A stretch of DNA of 64,000 nt from Gemmatimonas sp. (GTDB lineage: Bacteria; Gemmatimonadota; Gemmatimonadetes; Gemmatimonadales; Gemmatimonadaceae), in assembly GCA_023910675.1 (NCBI GenBank), contig JAAVWC010000018.1, positions 16,129 through 80,128 on the forward strand, read 5' to 3'. A program made the translations under genes and the position numbers. This document shows positions 26,788 to 36,534 of this stretch, piece by piece. How positions within the stretch are numbered: the stretch's first letter is position 1; each line of letters opens with the position of its first letter. The notes beneath the pieces are model-generated. The model was not told the origin of the DNA. It did not search any database and worked only from the letters and a program-made list of their open reading frames with translations.

Positions 26788-26883
26788 AAAACCTCCGAGG
26801 GGCTGCCTCGAAGGTCAAACCCTGACCCACCATCTGTCCAGTCGGTGGGGGTCACTCCATAAAAGTGTGCAATTCTTATTGGT

Positions 26884-27031
26884 GTTGACAGTGAGCTCGA
26901 GATCCGGCCGGAGCAGCTGCGTTCGTGGGATCGCGGCCACGCGCGCGACCGGCGAGACGCTGGATCAGGAGAATCGCCGCTTGCGGCGGGAGCCGGTGAC
27001 GCTGCAGTAGAAGCAGGCGTTTCCGAAAGAA
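26884..27031 (+). pseudogene. IS3-type orfA remnant, 3' part
   Basis: Broken frames read DSELEIRPEQLRSWDR, then TGETLDQENRRLRREPVTLQ, a stop, and KQAFPKEA. This is the HTH end and leucine zipper of an IS3 orfA, and it continues the fragment at 25412-25534. At least one frameshift and one stop codon are present. Confidence 0.6.
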
Positions 27032-27099
27032 GCGACGGTATGCATCGTGAATGAGTCGCGATGAGTTGCGCCGTGATCGCCCGCCATCTCGGCGAGTTT

Positions 27100-28164
27100 T
27101 CCGTGCGACTCACGTGCCGCGGCGGATCTCGACATCCCGGCCGACCCACGAAAAGGGCACGGTGTACTGGCGCCCCTCGAAGCTCACTAAACAGTCGCGG
27201 GTCACGCGACGCACTACTACGCAATCGAAGAGCTCCTGCAGCGGCGTCAGCGGACGTAGCAGGGCCTGCACTTGGCTACCACGTCTCGGCGATCAAAGAC
27301 CCGTTGATGGGGCAGCTGCGGGTTGCGTGCCACTCGCCGCTGCGCTCATCGAGCGCGGCTTGCCAGGCTGGCAGATGCAGCCCTGGAAACAGAAACAGAT
27401 AGACGAACTCCACCCGCGTCGTGAGGACATTCCGGTCGGTTTGCCTTTATCAGTACCACGCGCCGGACGACGCGGATCCACCGCAAAACCACATAGCGTG
27501 GCAAACGTCGCAAAGGCCGGATTGATCACCGCCGTCGGGCCCGCGCCGCAGGCGACGGCCCTTCTGAGATTATCTACCCGCACCCACAAGGGCGCTCCGC
27601 CGTAGCGTGTGAAGATGCCGACGTCGCCCGACCGCCGCGCGAGCTGCGTCATGCCGGGACTCACCCACACAAAACGCACTCGTAGATACGAGGGCGTGCC
27701 AATCAAGCCGCGCAGCCCCACGGCCACACCCCCAATCCGTGCCGTGACGACGAACCAATTGTGTACCGCCTGCACCCTCAGTGGTGTTTCGAAGCGTCGC
27801 GCGGCCTGCACCGGCGGCGCGAGAACTGCCGTTTCAACTGTCGCCGTACTGACTGACAGCTCCCGCGAAACCCAAACTCCCGTCGCAGAAAACCATACAC
27901 CACCGACGTTTCGATGCGGGTCGTGGCCAGCTCGCCGACGCGGGGGATCGGAAGAGCGCGTAAGCACACCCACGACGCGCTACTCCCAGCCGTCCACCAC
28001 CGACCGCCGATCCTGCGCCCATCGGGCGCGTCCCCGCCAAGGGATAAGTGGTACCGCGGTGTCGCTCAATCGACGCCTAGCTGTCGGGCCACCTGCCGCA
28101 CTGGGACGTCCCAGTCTCCGCTCTCTCGCGCCACGATTAGCTGCTCCCGCCGCGGCCGTGCCAT
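27100..28164 (-). pseudogene. IS21-type istA transposase, heavily decayed
   Basis: Fragments of an IS21 IstA protein are spread over several minus-strand frames. An N-terminal HTH (ARPRREQLIVARESGDWDVPVRQVARQLGVD) is cut by TGA. After it come LATTRIETSVVYGFLRREFGFRGS, then the integrase block YGGAPLWVRVDNLRRAV with the conserved Asp, ATFATLCGFAVDP, and finally the C-terminal DCLVSFEGRQYTVPFSWVGRDVEIR. No istB is nearby. The many stops and frameshifts indicate age. Flanking 28165-28312 has nothing recognisable apart from the end of the glycosyltransferase gene. Confidence 0.65.
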
Positions 28165-28464
28165 TGTCTCCTCCATGACGGGGGCGTCGGGCAGCCCGGG
28201 CACAAAGCGGGGCCGCGGATGGCGGCCCGATAAGTGGCGACTACGGGAATTTGCTTGTACATCACAGCGGGATTTTTGGTGACCTTCTACGAACAGATAT
28301 GGCCTGTCCTTCCTACAGGCCGGTGTCCGCGAGCTTACGCGAAGCGGAAAAAACTTCGTCGATCACGTACGGCGGACGGCGCCTAACCTCGTCCAAGGCT
28401 CGCCAGAGGTACTCCCCTAGTACACCGAGCATCATCATCTGAAGGCCCGATGTGAAAGCGACTA

Positions 28465-29586
28465 GTGGGGCGTAGTTGAAATGTGGATAGCACGAGAATT
28501 GCAGCCGGATGGCGTATGTTTACTCCTGCCATGCATCTCGTGCTTACCCCCGATGACCGTCGCACGCTCGAGCAGCTCCTGCGACAGACGACGCTGAGCC
28601 AAGCCATCGCCAAGCGGGTGCGCGTGGTGCTGGCGCTGGCCGACGGGGACACCTACGCCACCATCGCGGCGCGCGCGGGGTGTACGGATCGCTTTATCGC
28701 GATCTGGAAGCGCCGCTTCCTCGAGGGCGGCGTCCTCGCCATGGCCGACGCGCCGCGCGCGGGCCGCGGGCATGGCATGAGCGCGGCGCTGGAGGCGAAG
28801 ATCGTGCGGCTGACCCTGCAGACGAAGCCCCCCGCGCCCCTCACCCATTGGTCGAGCCGGCGGCTCGCGGCCAAGCTCGGCGTGGCGCACACGACCGTCA
28901 CGAAGGTGTGGAAGCTGCACGGCCTTAAGCCGCATCGCTTGGAACGATACAAGGGCAGTCCCGATCCGGAATTCGAGACGAAAGCGGCGGACATTATTGG
29001 CCTGTACATCGCGCCGCCCACGAATGCGGTGGTGTTCTGCGTCGATGAGAAGACCGCCATCCACGCGCTGAATCGCACGGATCCGGTGTTGCCGCTGCGC
29101 CCCGGGCGGGCCGAGACCCACGGGTTCGAGTACGTCCGGCACGGGACGCGCTCCCTCTACGCGGCGCTCGACGTGGGCACCGGGCACGTGCAGGGCAAGG
29201 TCGCCGTGCGGCACACCAGCGCGGAATTCGTCGACTTCCTCGACACGGTCACCCGCTCCGCGCCGCGCGGGAAGGCCGTCCACTTTGTCGTCGACAACCT
29301 GTCCGCGCACAAGACCCAGGCGGTGAAAGACTGGCTCGCGGCGCATCCGCGCGTCACGATGCACGACACCCCGACCTATAGTAGCTGGCTCAATCAGGTG
29401 GAGCGTTGGTTCGCGCGCATCGAACGCGACTGCATTGCACGCGGCATCTTCACCTCGACGACGGATCTCACGCGCAAGCTCCTTCGGTACATCAAGCTCC
29501 ACAACGAAACCTGCCAGCCGTTTGAGTGGCGGTACCGCGACGTCACCCGTCGCATGCCTGCTACACGAAAATCAACTACGCCCCAC
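28465..29586 (+). mobile_element. IS630-like insertion sequence, second type (1122 bp)
   Basis: The perfect terminal inverted repeat starts GTGGGGCGTAGTTGA (28465) and ends TCAACTACGCCCCAC (29586). The element is flanked by the TA dinucleotide (28463-28464 and 29587-29588), as expected for the IS630/Tc1 superfamily. It is unrelated in sequence to the IS630 copies at 36290 and 48166. It sits inside the GT2 gene, opposite to its reading direction. Confidence 0.93.
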
Positions 29587-29589
29587 TAG
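28531..29589 (+). CDS. IS630-family transposase (second type)
   Basis: About 352 residues from the ATG at 28531 (a longer in-frame start at 28483 lies nearer the end repeat). The N-terminal HTH (YATIAARAGCTDRFIAIWKRRF) is followed by the DDE domain: VVFCVDEKTAIHALNRTDP with the first Asp, VHFVVDNLSAHKT with the second, and SSWLNQVERWFARIERD with the Glu. The stop TAG at 29587-29589 is not within the element: its TA is the target duplication and its G comes from the disrupted gene. Confidence 0.93.
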   Translation: MHLVLTPDDRRTLEQLLRQTTLSQAIAKRVRVVLALADGDTYATIAARAGCTDRFIAIWKRRFLEGGVLAMADAPRAGRGHGMSAALEAKIVRLTLQTKPPAPLTHWSSRRLAAKLGVAHTTVTKVWKLHGLKPHRLERYKGSPDPEFETKAADIIGLYIAPPTNAVVFCVDEKTAIHALNRTDPVLPLRPGRAETHGFEYVRHGTRSLYAALDVGTGHVQGKVAVRHTSAEFVDFLDTVTRSAPRGKAVHFVVDNLSAHKTQAVKDWLAAHPRVTMHDTPTYSSWLNQVERWFARIERDCIARGIFTSTTDLTRKLLRYIKLHNETCQPFEWRYRDVTRRMPATRKSTTPH

Positions 29590-30956
29590 TGCCGCCATAC
29601 TCGGCCATCCGCGAACATCAGTACCGTGCCGCAGCCGGTCGTAAATGATGATCAGCCCGTAGGTGAATGCGATGAGCGCAAACACGAGCCCAGTCAGCGA
29701 AACGGCGCGAACCGGCACGTATGAGAAGGCAACGAACGAGTCGATCACTAGCTTGATCTTCTTGGAAAGCGTCCACCGGGATTTCCCCGCGCGACGGGCA
29801 CGCCGCACGTAGGGTATGGCCACGTGTGGGAAACCCAGCCAAAAGATCAACGTCATCAAATTCGTGTTCTTTTCGCTAACCCGGCACACTTCGTTTACTA
29901 CTTGCCGGTCAATAAGGAAGAAATCAAACCCGCCTGAGGGATAATCTCGGATGGCGAACCGCCGTATCAATGCGTAATACGAATTCGCGAACAGCTTCTG
30001 CCCAAACGACTCTTCTCGGTCGGCTCGTACAGCGAAGACGGCCTTCTGTCCCTGCTCCCACATTCTAAGCATTTCGAGGAACAGTTCCGGTGGATCCTGA
30101 AGATCCGCCGCGATCATTCCGACGCACTCGCCGCTGGCAACGCTCATGGCCGCCTGGATCGCTGCCATAGAACCAAAATTTCTGGTCAGTTTGACGACCG
30201 TGATCTTGTCCGGATGGCGCCCTTGGAACTCGCGCAGCACGGCCAGTGAGTCGTCGCCCGAGCCGTCGTCAACGAAGACCAGCTCCAGCTGATGCCCAGA
30301 CATCCGCTCCTCGAGCGCCAGCAACTCTGGTATGGTTGTAGGCAAATTCAGCGCGTTGTAATAAACGGGCACGACGATCGAAACGGTTCTCACGGCCTGT
30401 GTGACCCAAGACTAGTTGCGGAAGACGTGGCAAACTCCGTTACGGCGGCGATGACCTGATCGACTTGGACGCTGTTCAAATGGGGGCCTATCGGAAGGCT
30501 GAGGGAGTGATCTGCCATTTCTTCGGCGATCGGAAAAGCGCCACGTTTCAATCCCAAATGCGCATACGCCCCAGAAAGGTGCGGCGGCGTGGGGTAGTGA
30601 ATCAACGTACCGATTCCCTGCTGAGTGAGGTGCAACTGTAGCCCGTCGCGGTTTTCGTGGCGAACCACGTAAAGGTGCCATACGGGATCGGCCCACTCAG
30701 GTACGTACGGCAGCACGAGCCCGGGGAGCCCTGCGAACGCATCGCTGTAACGGTGTGCAATTGCTCTACGACGTTCGTTCCACGCGTCTAGAAGCGGTAG
30801 TTTCGCTCGCAGCATCGCTGAGTGCAGCTCATCGAGGCGCGAATTCACTCCGGCAACTTCATTCACATATTTGCGGCGAGACCCATAGTTCCGCAGTATA
30901 CGTACGCGATCTGCAATTTCCACGTCACTGGTTGTCACCGCTCCGGCATCCCCGAA

Positions 30957-32334
30957 GAGGTACAATCAAAAAGTGTGGAAATGAACGGCAGACGGTGGCA
31001 CCTTTTCAGGTAACCCAGTCACCCCCGGGAGAATCCCGGCAACAAAAAGGAGCCACCGCCCGTGATGAAGATCGACATTCCTGCGACCGCGTCAAGCCCG
31101 ACTTGGTCGACGCTGGAAACGTGTATTCGTGAGCAAGTGCAAACCTGCCTGCAGCGCGTGTTGGACGACGAGGTCGACGCGCTGCTCGGCCGCGGCCGTC
31201 ATGAGCGGCGGGCGGCGGATACCGTCGTCGGCTATCGCAATGGCCACGGGCAGCCCCGACAGGTGGCGTTGATGAACGGCACGATCTCGATTCGTCGTCC
31301 CCGCGTGCGTGGGCTCGACGCGCGCTTTGAGAGTCGGATCCTGCCGTTGTTTCAGCGCCGCACGCCGGAGATCGCGACGCTGTTGCCGGAGCGGTATTTG
31401 CACGGCCTGTCCAGCGGCGACTTCACGCGGGCGCTGCGCGGGCTGCTGGGCGATGGCGCGCCGCTGAGTGCGAGCCGTGTGCAACGCCTGACCGAAGACT
31501 GGCAGCGCGACTACGCGCCGTGGCGCACGCAGGACTTGTCCGCGCTCGAGCCCGTGTACGTCTGGGCCGACGGGATCTACGTGAAGGCCGGCCTGGAGTC
31601 GACGAAGGCCGCGCTGTTGGTGCTGATCGCCGCGCTCGCGGACGGGACCAAGGTGGTCCTCGCCGTCGAGAGCGGTCACCGCGAGTCGAGTGAGAGCTGG
31701 GCGGAGATCTTGCGCGATCTCACGGCGCGCGGCCTGCCGGCCCCCGCCTGCGTGATTGGCGATGGCGCGTTGGGCCTGTGGAACGCGGTGGGCCAGGTAT
31801 GGCCAGACGCGGCGGAGCAACGCTGCTGGAATCACCAGCTCCGCAACGTGGTCGACGCGGCCCCGCTCAAACACCAGCCGGACGTGCAGGGCGCGGTACA
31901 GCGCATCGCCGCCGCCGAATCCGTTGCCGACGCGGAGCAGGAGCGGCAGCGCTTCCACCGCGCCTATCGGCTCCGCTTCCCGAAAGCGTGCGAGCGTCTG
32001 GATCGCGACTGGGCGCGGATGCTCACGTACTACCAGTTTCCGAAAGAGCATTGGCGCCATCTGCGCACGACGAACGTCGTCGAGTCCCCCTTCGCGGCGG
32101 TGCGGCTCCGCACGAGCGCGGCCAAGCGTTTCAAGAAAGTGGAGCGCGCCACGGCGATCATCTGGCGGCTGCTGCGCGTCGCCGAGAAGCGCTTTCGCAA
32201 GCTGAACGCGCCGGAGCAGTGCCGCGATGTGTATCGTGGCGTCCGCTACGCCGATGGCATCGAAATCCCCGCTATGTCACCCACCCAGAAAGCCGCCGCC
32301 TGACGCGCATTTACACACTTCTTGACGAGACCTC
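30957..32334 (+). mobile_element. IS256-family insertion sequence, copy A (1378 bp)
   Basis: The ends are GAGGTACAATCAAAAAGTGT at 30957 and, on the other strand, GAGGTCTCGTCAAGAAGTGT at 32334, an imperfect terminal repeat of about 27 bp. An 8-bp direct repeat TCCCCGAA flanks it (30949-30956 and 32335-32342), as usual for IS256. Copy B at 49361-50738 has identical length and ends in the opposite orientation. Confidence 0.96.
31062..32303 (+). CDS. IS256-family (mutator-type) transposase
   Basis: A 413-residue transposase. An N-terminal DNA-binding part ([23 protein letters not shown]) precedes the mutator-type DDE domain: [14 protein letters not shown] with the first Asp, [16 protein letters not shown] with the second, [13 protein letters not shown], and the region [25 protein letters not shown] with the glutamate. 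It is full length and nearly identical to the copy at 49392-50633, differing for example at EIATLL against EIAKLL and RDYAPW against RDYVPW. Confidence 0.95.
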   Translation: MMKIDIPATASSPTWSTLETCIREQVQTCLQRVLDDEVDALLGRGRHERRAADTVVGYRNGHGQPRQVALMNGTISIRRPRVRGLDARFESRILPLFQRRTPEIATLLPERYLHGLSSGDFTRALRGLLGDGAPLSASRVQRLTEDWQRDYAPWRTQDLSALEPVYVWADGIYVKAGLESTKAALLVLIAALADGTKVVLAVESGHRESSESWAEILRDLTARGLPAPACVIGDGALGLWNAVGQVWPDAAEQRCWNHQLRNVVDAAPLKHQPDVQGAVQRIAAAESVADAEQERQRFHRAYRLRFPKACERLDRDWARMLTYYQFPKEHWRHLRTTNVVESPFAAVRLRTSAAKRFKKVERATAIIWRLLRVAEKRFRKLNAPEQCRDVYRGVRYADGIEIPAMSPTQKAAA

Positions 32335-33553
32335 TCCCCGAACGCTCCAAGGTTCTTGCCAGGGTAAAAACTCCACCCCGCAGCGTCACCAATCGCGCCA
32401 ACACGTCGATCGCCAATGCGCGCGCCATGCGCTTGAGCCGCGTCTTCAATCACACGTATCCCGAACTGACGCGCTAACCTGACAATTGCGTCCATGTTCG
32501 CCGCTTGCCCATACAAGTGCACCGCCATGATCGCTTTAGTCCGGGCGGTAATAGCAGCTTCGATCCGTGACGGATCCAAATTCGCGGTTCGCGGATCGGG
32601 CTCTACGGGCACCGGCGTCGCGCCGACCTCAGTGACTGCAAGCCATGATGCGATGTATGTGCTGGAGGGGACAATCACCTCGTCACCTGGACCGATATCC
32701 ATCGCCCGCAGAATCAATACGAGCGCGTCAAGACCATTACCTACGCCGACGCAATGCGCAGCATCGCAGTACGCTGCCCATTGCTCCTCAAACGAGTTAC
32801 ACTCGTTACCAACGATATACCAGCCAGATGCCATTACGCGCTGGTAAGCGTCGTCGAGTGCGGATTTGCACTCCACGTAAGTGGCTCCGATATCGAGAAA
32901 TGGGACCGACGGTGCGTTCATGATTGTGCTCGAATCTCAGAGATGAACTGGTCGTACTCGCGGATATAGTCGTCGTCGTCGTAGCGATCAGATGCCAAGA
33001 CAAGCAGTACCGCGTCAGAGGAGTACGCGTACTGGCTGGCCCATACCATTGGCGGAACGTGCAGGCCGAGACCGGGTGTATCGAGCAAGAGTTCCCCCCT
33101 CGTCGTACCATTGTCCACCATGACCGTGCAACGGCCTGCTACGCAAACAAGGAATTGGTGCAGCTCGCGGTGGGCGTGCTCTCCGCGCACCTCCTTGTTC
33201 GGAACGCCGTAGACGACGAAGTAGCGCTTTACCGCAAAGGGAAGGTGCTCCTCGTACTGCGCGAACGAAAGACTCCCGCGCCGATCGTGAACTATCGGAA
33301 GCCTATGCAGCGTCACGCCCGGAACGCCGATCTCGTTCGTAACGGGGACGGGGGAGTCCGCAGTCGAGTCCTTGGCGAGTGTGTCTCCGGATGAGACGTA
33401 ACCACTAATGCGCGCTGGGTTCCCCATCACGATTGCGTGCGGCGGTACGTCCTTCGTCACAACCGCGCCTGCGCCGACCATCGCCCCTGTTCCAATGGTC
33501 ACACCGGGGAGAATCGTCGCGTTGGCGCCAATCGACGCCCCCTCACGCACTAG

Positions 33554-34737
33554 GGAAAGTCTGAACAGGTAGGAATCGCGGGCAGTGTGGATAAACTCAG
33601 CGTCAGCGGGCGCCGACAGGCGCTCGACTGACCGCGTGCACGGCTCGTCGCGCCCCATTCACGGGTCGACATCGGCCTTTTTCGGCCGATGTCGGCGCGC
33701 GCGCCGACACTACGTGCCCTGCGGCCGTAGTCGGTGCCGCAGCCGGAAGAGGTTGGCGAGGGTACAGAGGGCGTACACGCGCGCCTTGTTCTTGGCGAGC
33801 CCCCGGTAGCGCACCGTCGTAAAGCCCCACAGCCGCTTGATGGTGTGAAACGGATGCTCGACCATGGCGCGCACGCGCGACCGGGTGCGATTGATCGCAT
33901 CCCAGTAGTCGGTCCGCTTGCCGCTCTTGTTGACGAGGTACCGGCCGCCGCTGAGCTCCCACTGCAGTTTGTCTTCGGCTTTGTAGTACGCCTTGTCGCC
34001 GTGCAGCGTCGTCTCCTGGCCGTGGAGCAAGTGGGGTAACTGGGTGATATCGGCCGTGGCCGCGTCGGTCGTGGTGATCGTGTGGATCACGCCGCGCCGG
34101 TCGGTGCCCACGTGCACCTTCATGCCGAAGTACCACTGGTTGCCCTTCTTCGTCTGCCGCATCTCGGGATCGCGGGTCTTCGTGGCATGCTTCGTCGAGC
34201 TGGGCGCGCCAATGATGGTGGCATCGACGATGGTACCGGCCTTCAGCAAGAGCTTCCGCCCCTCAAGCAGCGCCTTCACCGCGTCGAACATCCGCGCGGT
34301 GAGCTGATGCGCCTCCAGCAGGTGGCGGAATTTGCAGATCGTGGTCTCGTCGGGCACCGTGTCGTGCAGCAGATCGATACGGGCGAAGCGGCGCATCGAC
34401 TCCGAGTCGTAGAGCATGTCTTCCGCCTGCGGATCCGACAGATTGAACCACTGCTGGAGAAAGTAAATCCGGAGCATGGTCGCCATCGGCAGGGGGCGTC
34501 GGCCACGTCCCGCTTTCGGATAGTGCGGCTCGACCAGCGCCTCGAGCGTCGCCCACGGAATCACCTGGTCCATCTCGGTGAGGAACTGCTCGCGGCGGGT
34601 CGTCCGTCGCTTGTTCGAGAGGATCGCATCCGCAAACGTGCGCTGCTCGGTCATCCGGTAGCTCCGACAGAAGGGAAAATCGCGCGCGCCAATATTGCGA
34701 TTTTCCCTCCGCGGCGCACTACTTAATCAGAGATTCC
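33554..34737 (-). mobile_element. IS5-family insertion sequence, copy 2 (1184 bp)
   Basis: Same length and ends (GGAAAGTCTGAAC ... AATCAGAGATTCC) as copy 1 at 22041-23224. The flanking 4-bp duplication is CTAG (33550-33553 and 34738-34741), against TTAG in copy 1. It lies in the same orientation as the WxcM-like gene that it splits. Confidence 0.96.
33710..34654 (-). CDS. IS5-family transposase
   Basis: A 314-residue DDE transposase, full length. The catalytic blocks IVDATIIGAPSSTK, LHGDKAYYK and MVEHPFHTIKRLWGFTTVRYRG are intact. It differs from copy 1 by a few residues (SSTKH against SSTKN, KNKARVY against KNTARVY), so the two copies have been separate for some time. Confidence 0.94.
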   Translation of the reverse strand: MTEQRTFADAILSNKRRTTRREQFLTEMDQVIPWATLEALVEPHYPKAGRGRRPLPMATMLRIYFLQQWFNLSDPQAEDMLYDSESMRRFARIDLLHDTVPDETTICKFRHLLEAHQLTARMFDAVKALLEGRKLLLKAGTIVDATIIGAPSSTKHATKTRDPEMRQTKKGNQWYFGMKVHVGTDRRGVIHTITTTDAATADITQLPHLLHGQETTLHGDKAYYKAEDKLQWELSGGRYLVNKSGKRTDYWDAINRTRSRVRAMVEHPFHTIKRLWGFTTVRYRGLAKNKARVYALCTLANLFRLRHRLRPQGT

Positions 34738-35055
34738 CTAGCGTGCGTGGAAAATCGTTCGGATACTGACGGCTGCGCGGAAAGCGATCGTTGGTAAAGG
34801 TGGCATTTGGCCCCACGAAGACGTCGTTCTCAAGCCGAATGCCGTCCCAGAGTTGCACCCCGCACTTCACGGTCACCCTGTCGCCGACGACCACGTCGTT
34901 CTCCACGAACACGCCGTCGCAAATGTTGCAGTCCTGTCCAATCACCGCTCCTGGCAACACGTGCGCGAAAGCCCACACGCGTGTGCCTGCTCCAATGCTG
35001 AGCGACTCCACGAGCGCCGTTGGGTGCTGAAAGTGGGCGGCACTTCCCGAAGAAG

Positions 35056-35961
35056 TCACATATCCCCCCGTGTGGTGCGTAGAGAGGCAGATGATGCTTT
35101 CTCGGCGAGGAGGGTACGCAGGTAGGCCCCATAGCTGGACTTCCCCAGCACTTCGACGAGGGATTGCAATTGCGCCGAGTCAATGTACCCCGCTCGATAC
35201 GCAATTTCTTCCGGACACGCGATCTTGAGCCCTTGTATTCGCTCGACGGTCTCGATGAATCCCGACGCTTCGTGCAACGATTCGTGGGTTCCGGTATCGA
35301 ACCATCCGTAACCACGGCCGAGTAGCTCCATATTGAGCTGACCACGTTCCAAATAGTGACGGTTCACATCGGTAATCTCGTACTCGCCTCGCGAGGAGGG
35401 ACGCAAGTCCCGAGCAATGTCGACCACCTGATTGTCGTAAAAGTACAAGCCGATGACGGCGTAGTTGGACCGCGGTGTCGTGGGCTTCTCTTCAAGACCT
35501 ACTACGCGCCCCTGTTCGTCAATCTCGGCGACGCCATAGCGCTCTGGATCCGGGACACGGTATCCGAAGACAGTGGCGCCTTCACCTCGAGATGCACTGC
35601 GTAGTACAGCGCTGAGACCGCCACCGTACAAGATGTTGTCCCCGAGGACCAGGGCAACCGGATCTTTCCCGACGAAATCACGGCCGATAACAAATGCCTG
35701 TGCGAGTCCGTCCGGACTCGCCTGTTCGGCGTACGAAAAGGAAAGCCCCCAGAGCGATCCGTCACCAAGTAACTCGCGGAAACGTGGTAGATCATGCGGC
35801 GTGGAGATAATCAGTATCTCGCGGATCCCTGCCAGCATGAGCGTCGACAGAGGATAGTAAATCATGGGCTTATCGAAGACGGGTAGAAGCTGCTTGCTCG
35901 TCACCCGTGTGACTGGATACAGCCGAGTTCCTGACCCACCCGCAAGAATGATCCCCTTCAT
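35056..35961 (-). CDS. rmlA: Glucose-1-phosphate thymidylyltransferase
   Basis: A 301-residue protein of standard length that makes dTDP-glucose from dTTP and glucose-1-phosphate, the first step to dTDP-rhamnose and other 6-deoxyhexoses. It has the nucleotidyltransferase signature [18 protein letters not shown] at residues 1-18, then [33 protein letters not shown] with the metal-binding Asp near residue 110, [20 protein letters not shown] and [13 protein letters not shown]. It overlaps both the rmlB remnant and the WxcM-like gene by 4 bp, so the operon was translationally coupled. It is the only intact gene of that operon. Confidence 0.97.
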   Translation of the reverse strand: MKGIILAGGSGTRLYPVTRVTSKQLLPVFDKPMIYYPLSTLMLAGIREILIISTPHDLPRFRELLGDGSLWGLSFSYAEQASPDGLAQAFVIGRDFVGKDPVALVLGDNILYGGGLSAVLRSASRGEGATVFGYRVPDPERYGVAEIDEQGRVVGLEEKPTTPRSNYAVIGLYFYDNQVVDIARDLRPSSRGEYEITDVNRHYLERGQLNMELLGRGYGWFDTGTHESLHEASGFIETVERIQGLKIACPEEIAYRAGYIDSAQLQSLVEVLGKSSYGAYLRTLLAEKASSASLRTTRGDM

Positions 35962-36289
35962 TTGCCTTCCTCGATTGGAGTGGCGAGTCCGAGCCGCTCA
36001 CCACGGTAGACTCCTGATCGTACGCGCTCCCACCACCCGCGATTCTCAAGGTACCACTTCACCGTCTTGGTCAGTCCCGACTCGAAGGTCTCGGTAGGCT
36101 GCCAGCCGAGCTGTTGCCGCGCCTTTGAAGCGTTGACTGCATAGCGCAGATCGTGCCCCGGCCGGTCCGCCACAAACGTTATGAGCTCCTTGTACGAGCG
36201 CCCGTTCGCAGCAGGCGCGAGCTCGTCGAGCAGGCGGCAGATCGTTTGGACGACGTCGATGTTCTGACGTTCCTCGTTGCCGCCAATTA
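35958..36289 (-). pseudogene. rmlB: dTDP-glucose 4,6-dehydratase, 3' fragment
   Basis: Only the last 110 or so codons remain: [53 protein letters not shown] and [26 protein letters not shown] are typical of the RmlB C-terminus. The frame stops at the left end of IS630 copy A (36290). The sequence beyond the right end of that element (38797 on) does not code for RmlB, so about two thirds of the gene, including the NAD-binding and catalytic parts, is gone, not just displaced. Confidence 0.9.
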
Positions 36290-36534
36290 CTAAGAGAACA
36301 GTAAGTTAGCGGACACCTGGGAACGTTTTGACGAGGGTGCGCGTATCTACGGTATGACACGACGCGACGGTCGCACCTTGGATCACACGACGCTCGAAGA
36401 GATGCGGCGGCTCGCGGTCGAACGCATGCGGGCCGGCGAACGGCCGGCGGCGGTGGCCGCGTCGTTTGGATTACAGCGGTCGTGGGCCTACAAGATTCAG
36501 GCGGCCGTGCGCGGGCGCGGGCGTGGCCTTAAAG

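Larger units (their letters stand above)
25578..26859 (-). mobile_element. IS3-family insertion sequence (about 1282 bp)
   Basis: The terminal inverted repeats are TGGAGTGACCCC...TGGACAG at the left and, reversed, TGGAGTGACCCC...TGGACAG at the right. It contains orfA and orfB in overlapping frames on the minus strand. I see no clear target duplication; the left end is blurred by a tandem TGGAG (25573 and 25578). It lies inside a decayed IS3 orfA (25412-25534 plus 26884-27031). Confidence 0.9.
28313..30393 (-). pseudogene. GT2 (DPM1/GtrB-like) glycosyltransferase, interrupted by an IS630-like element
   Basis: The 5' part (29587-30393) encodes SIVVPVYYNALNLPTTIPEL, VFVDDGSGDDSL (nucleotide-sugar site), GMIAADLQDPPELF (metal-binding DxD-like) and RARRAGKSRWTLSKKIKL, followed by two membrane helices, as in polyprenyl-phosphate glycosyltransferases. 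The 3' part (28313-28464) reads VAFTSGLQMMMLGVLGEYLWRALDE and ends at TAG 28313. Removing the element and one TA gives a continuous GWPSMAAL-VAFTSG reading frame, so the gene was intact before insertion. The start overlaps the aminotransferase stop by 4 bp, placing it last in the dTDP-sugar operon. Confidence 0.9.
30390..32921 (-). pseudogene. DegT/DnrJ/EryC1 sugar aminotransferase (FdtB/QdtB-like), interrupted by IS256
   Basis: The N-terminal half (32335-32921) reads [42 protein letters not shown] and [19 protein letters not shown], and carries the PLP lysine in [12 protein letters not shown]. The C-terminal half (30390-30956) continues DAGAVTTSD, RNYGSRRKYVNEVAGVNSRLDELHSAML and LIHYPTPPHLSGAY. 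The break falls exactly in FGD, with TCCCCGAA duplicated on both sides, and excision restores the frame to about 370 residues. The family makes 3-amino-3,6-dideoxyhexoses from the keto-sugar produced by FdtA/QdtA. It overlaps both neighbours by 4 bp. Confidence 0.92.
32918..35059 (-). pseudogene. WxcM-like fusion: hexapeptide acyltransferase plus sugar 3,4-ketoisomerase, interrupted by IS5
   Basis: The 5' part (34738-35059) encodes a left-handed beta-helix acyltransferase (SIGAGTRVWAFAHVLPGAVIG, NICDGVFVENDVVVGD, PNATFTNDRFPRS). The 3' part (32918-33553) continues with [20 protein letters not shown], then a linker, and a cupin-type ketoisomerase of the FdtA/QdtA family ([59 protein letters not shown]). 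The element sits at CTAG; removing it and one repeat gives DFPRT-L-VREGAS in frame, about 320 residues. The two domains catalyse steps towards dTDP-Fuc3NAc or dTDP-Qui3NAc. Confidence 0.92.

Noticed and set aside
31092..32060. 322-codon minus-strand frame opposite the IS256 transposase (also at 49635-50603)
   Set aside because: Present in both copies only because the transposase is conserved; its composition is unlike a real protein.
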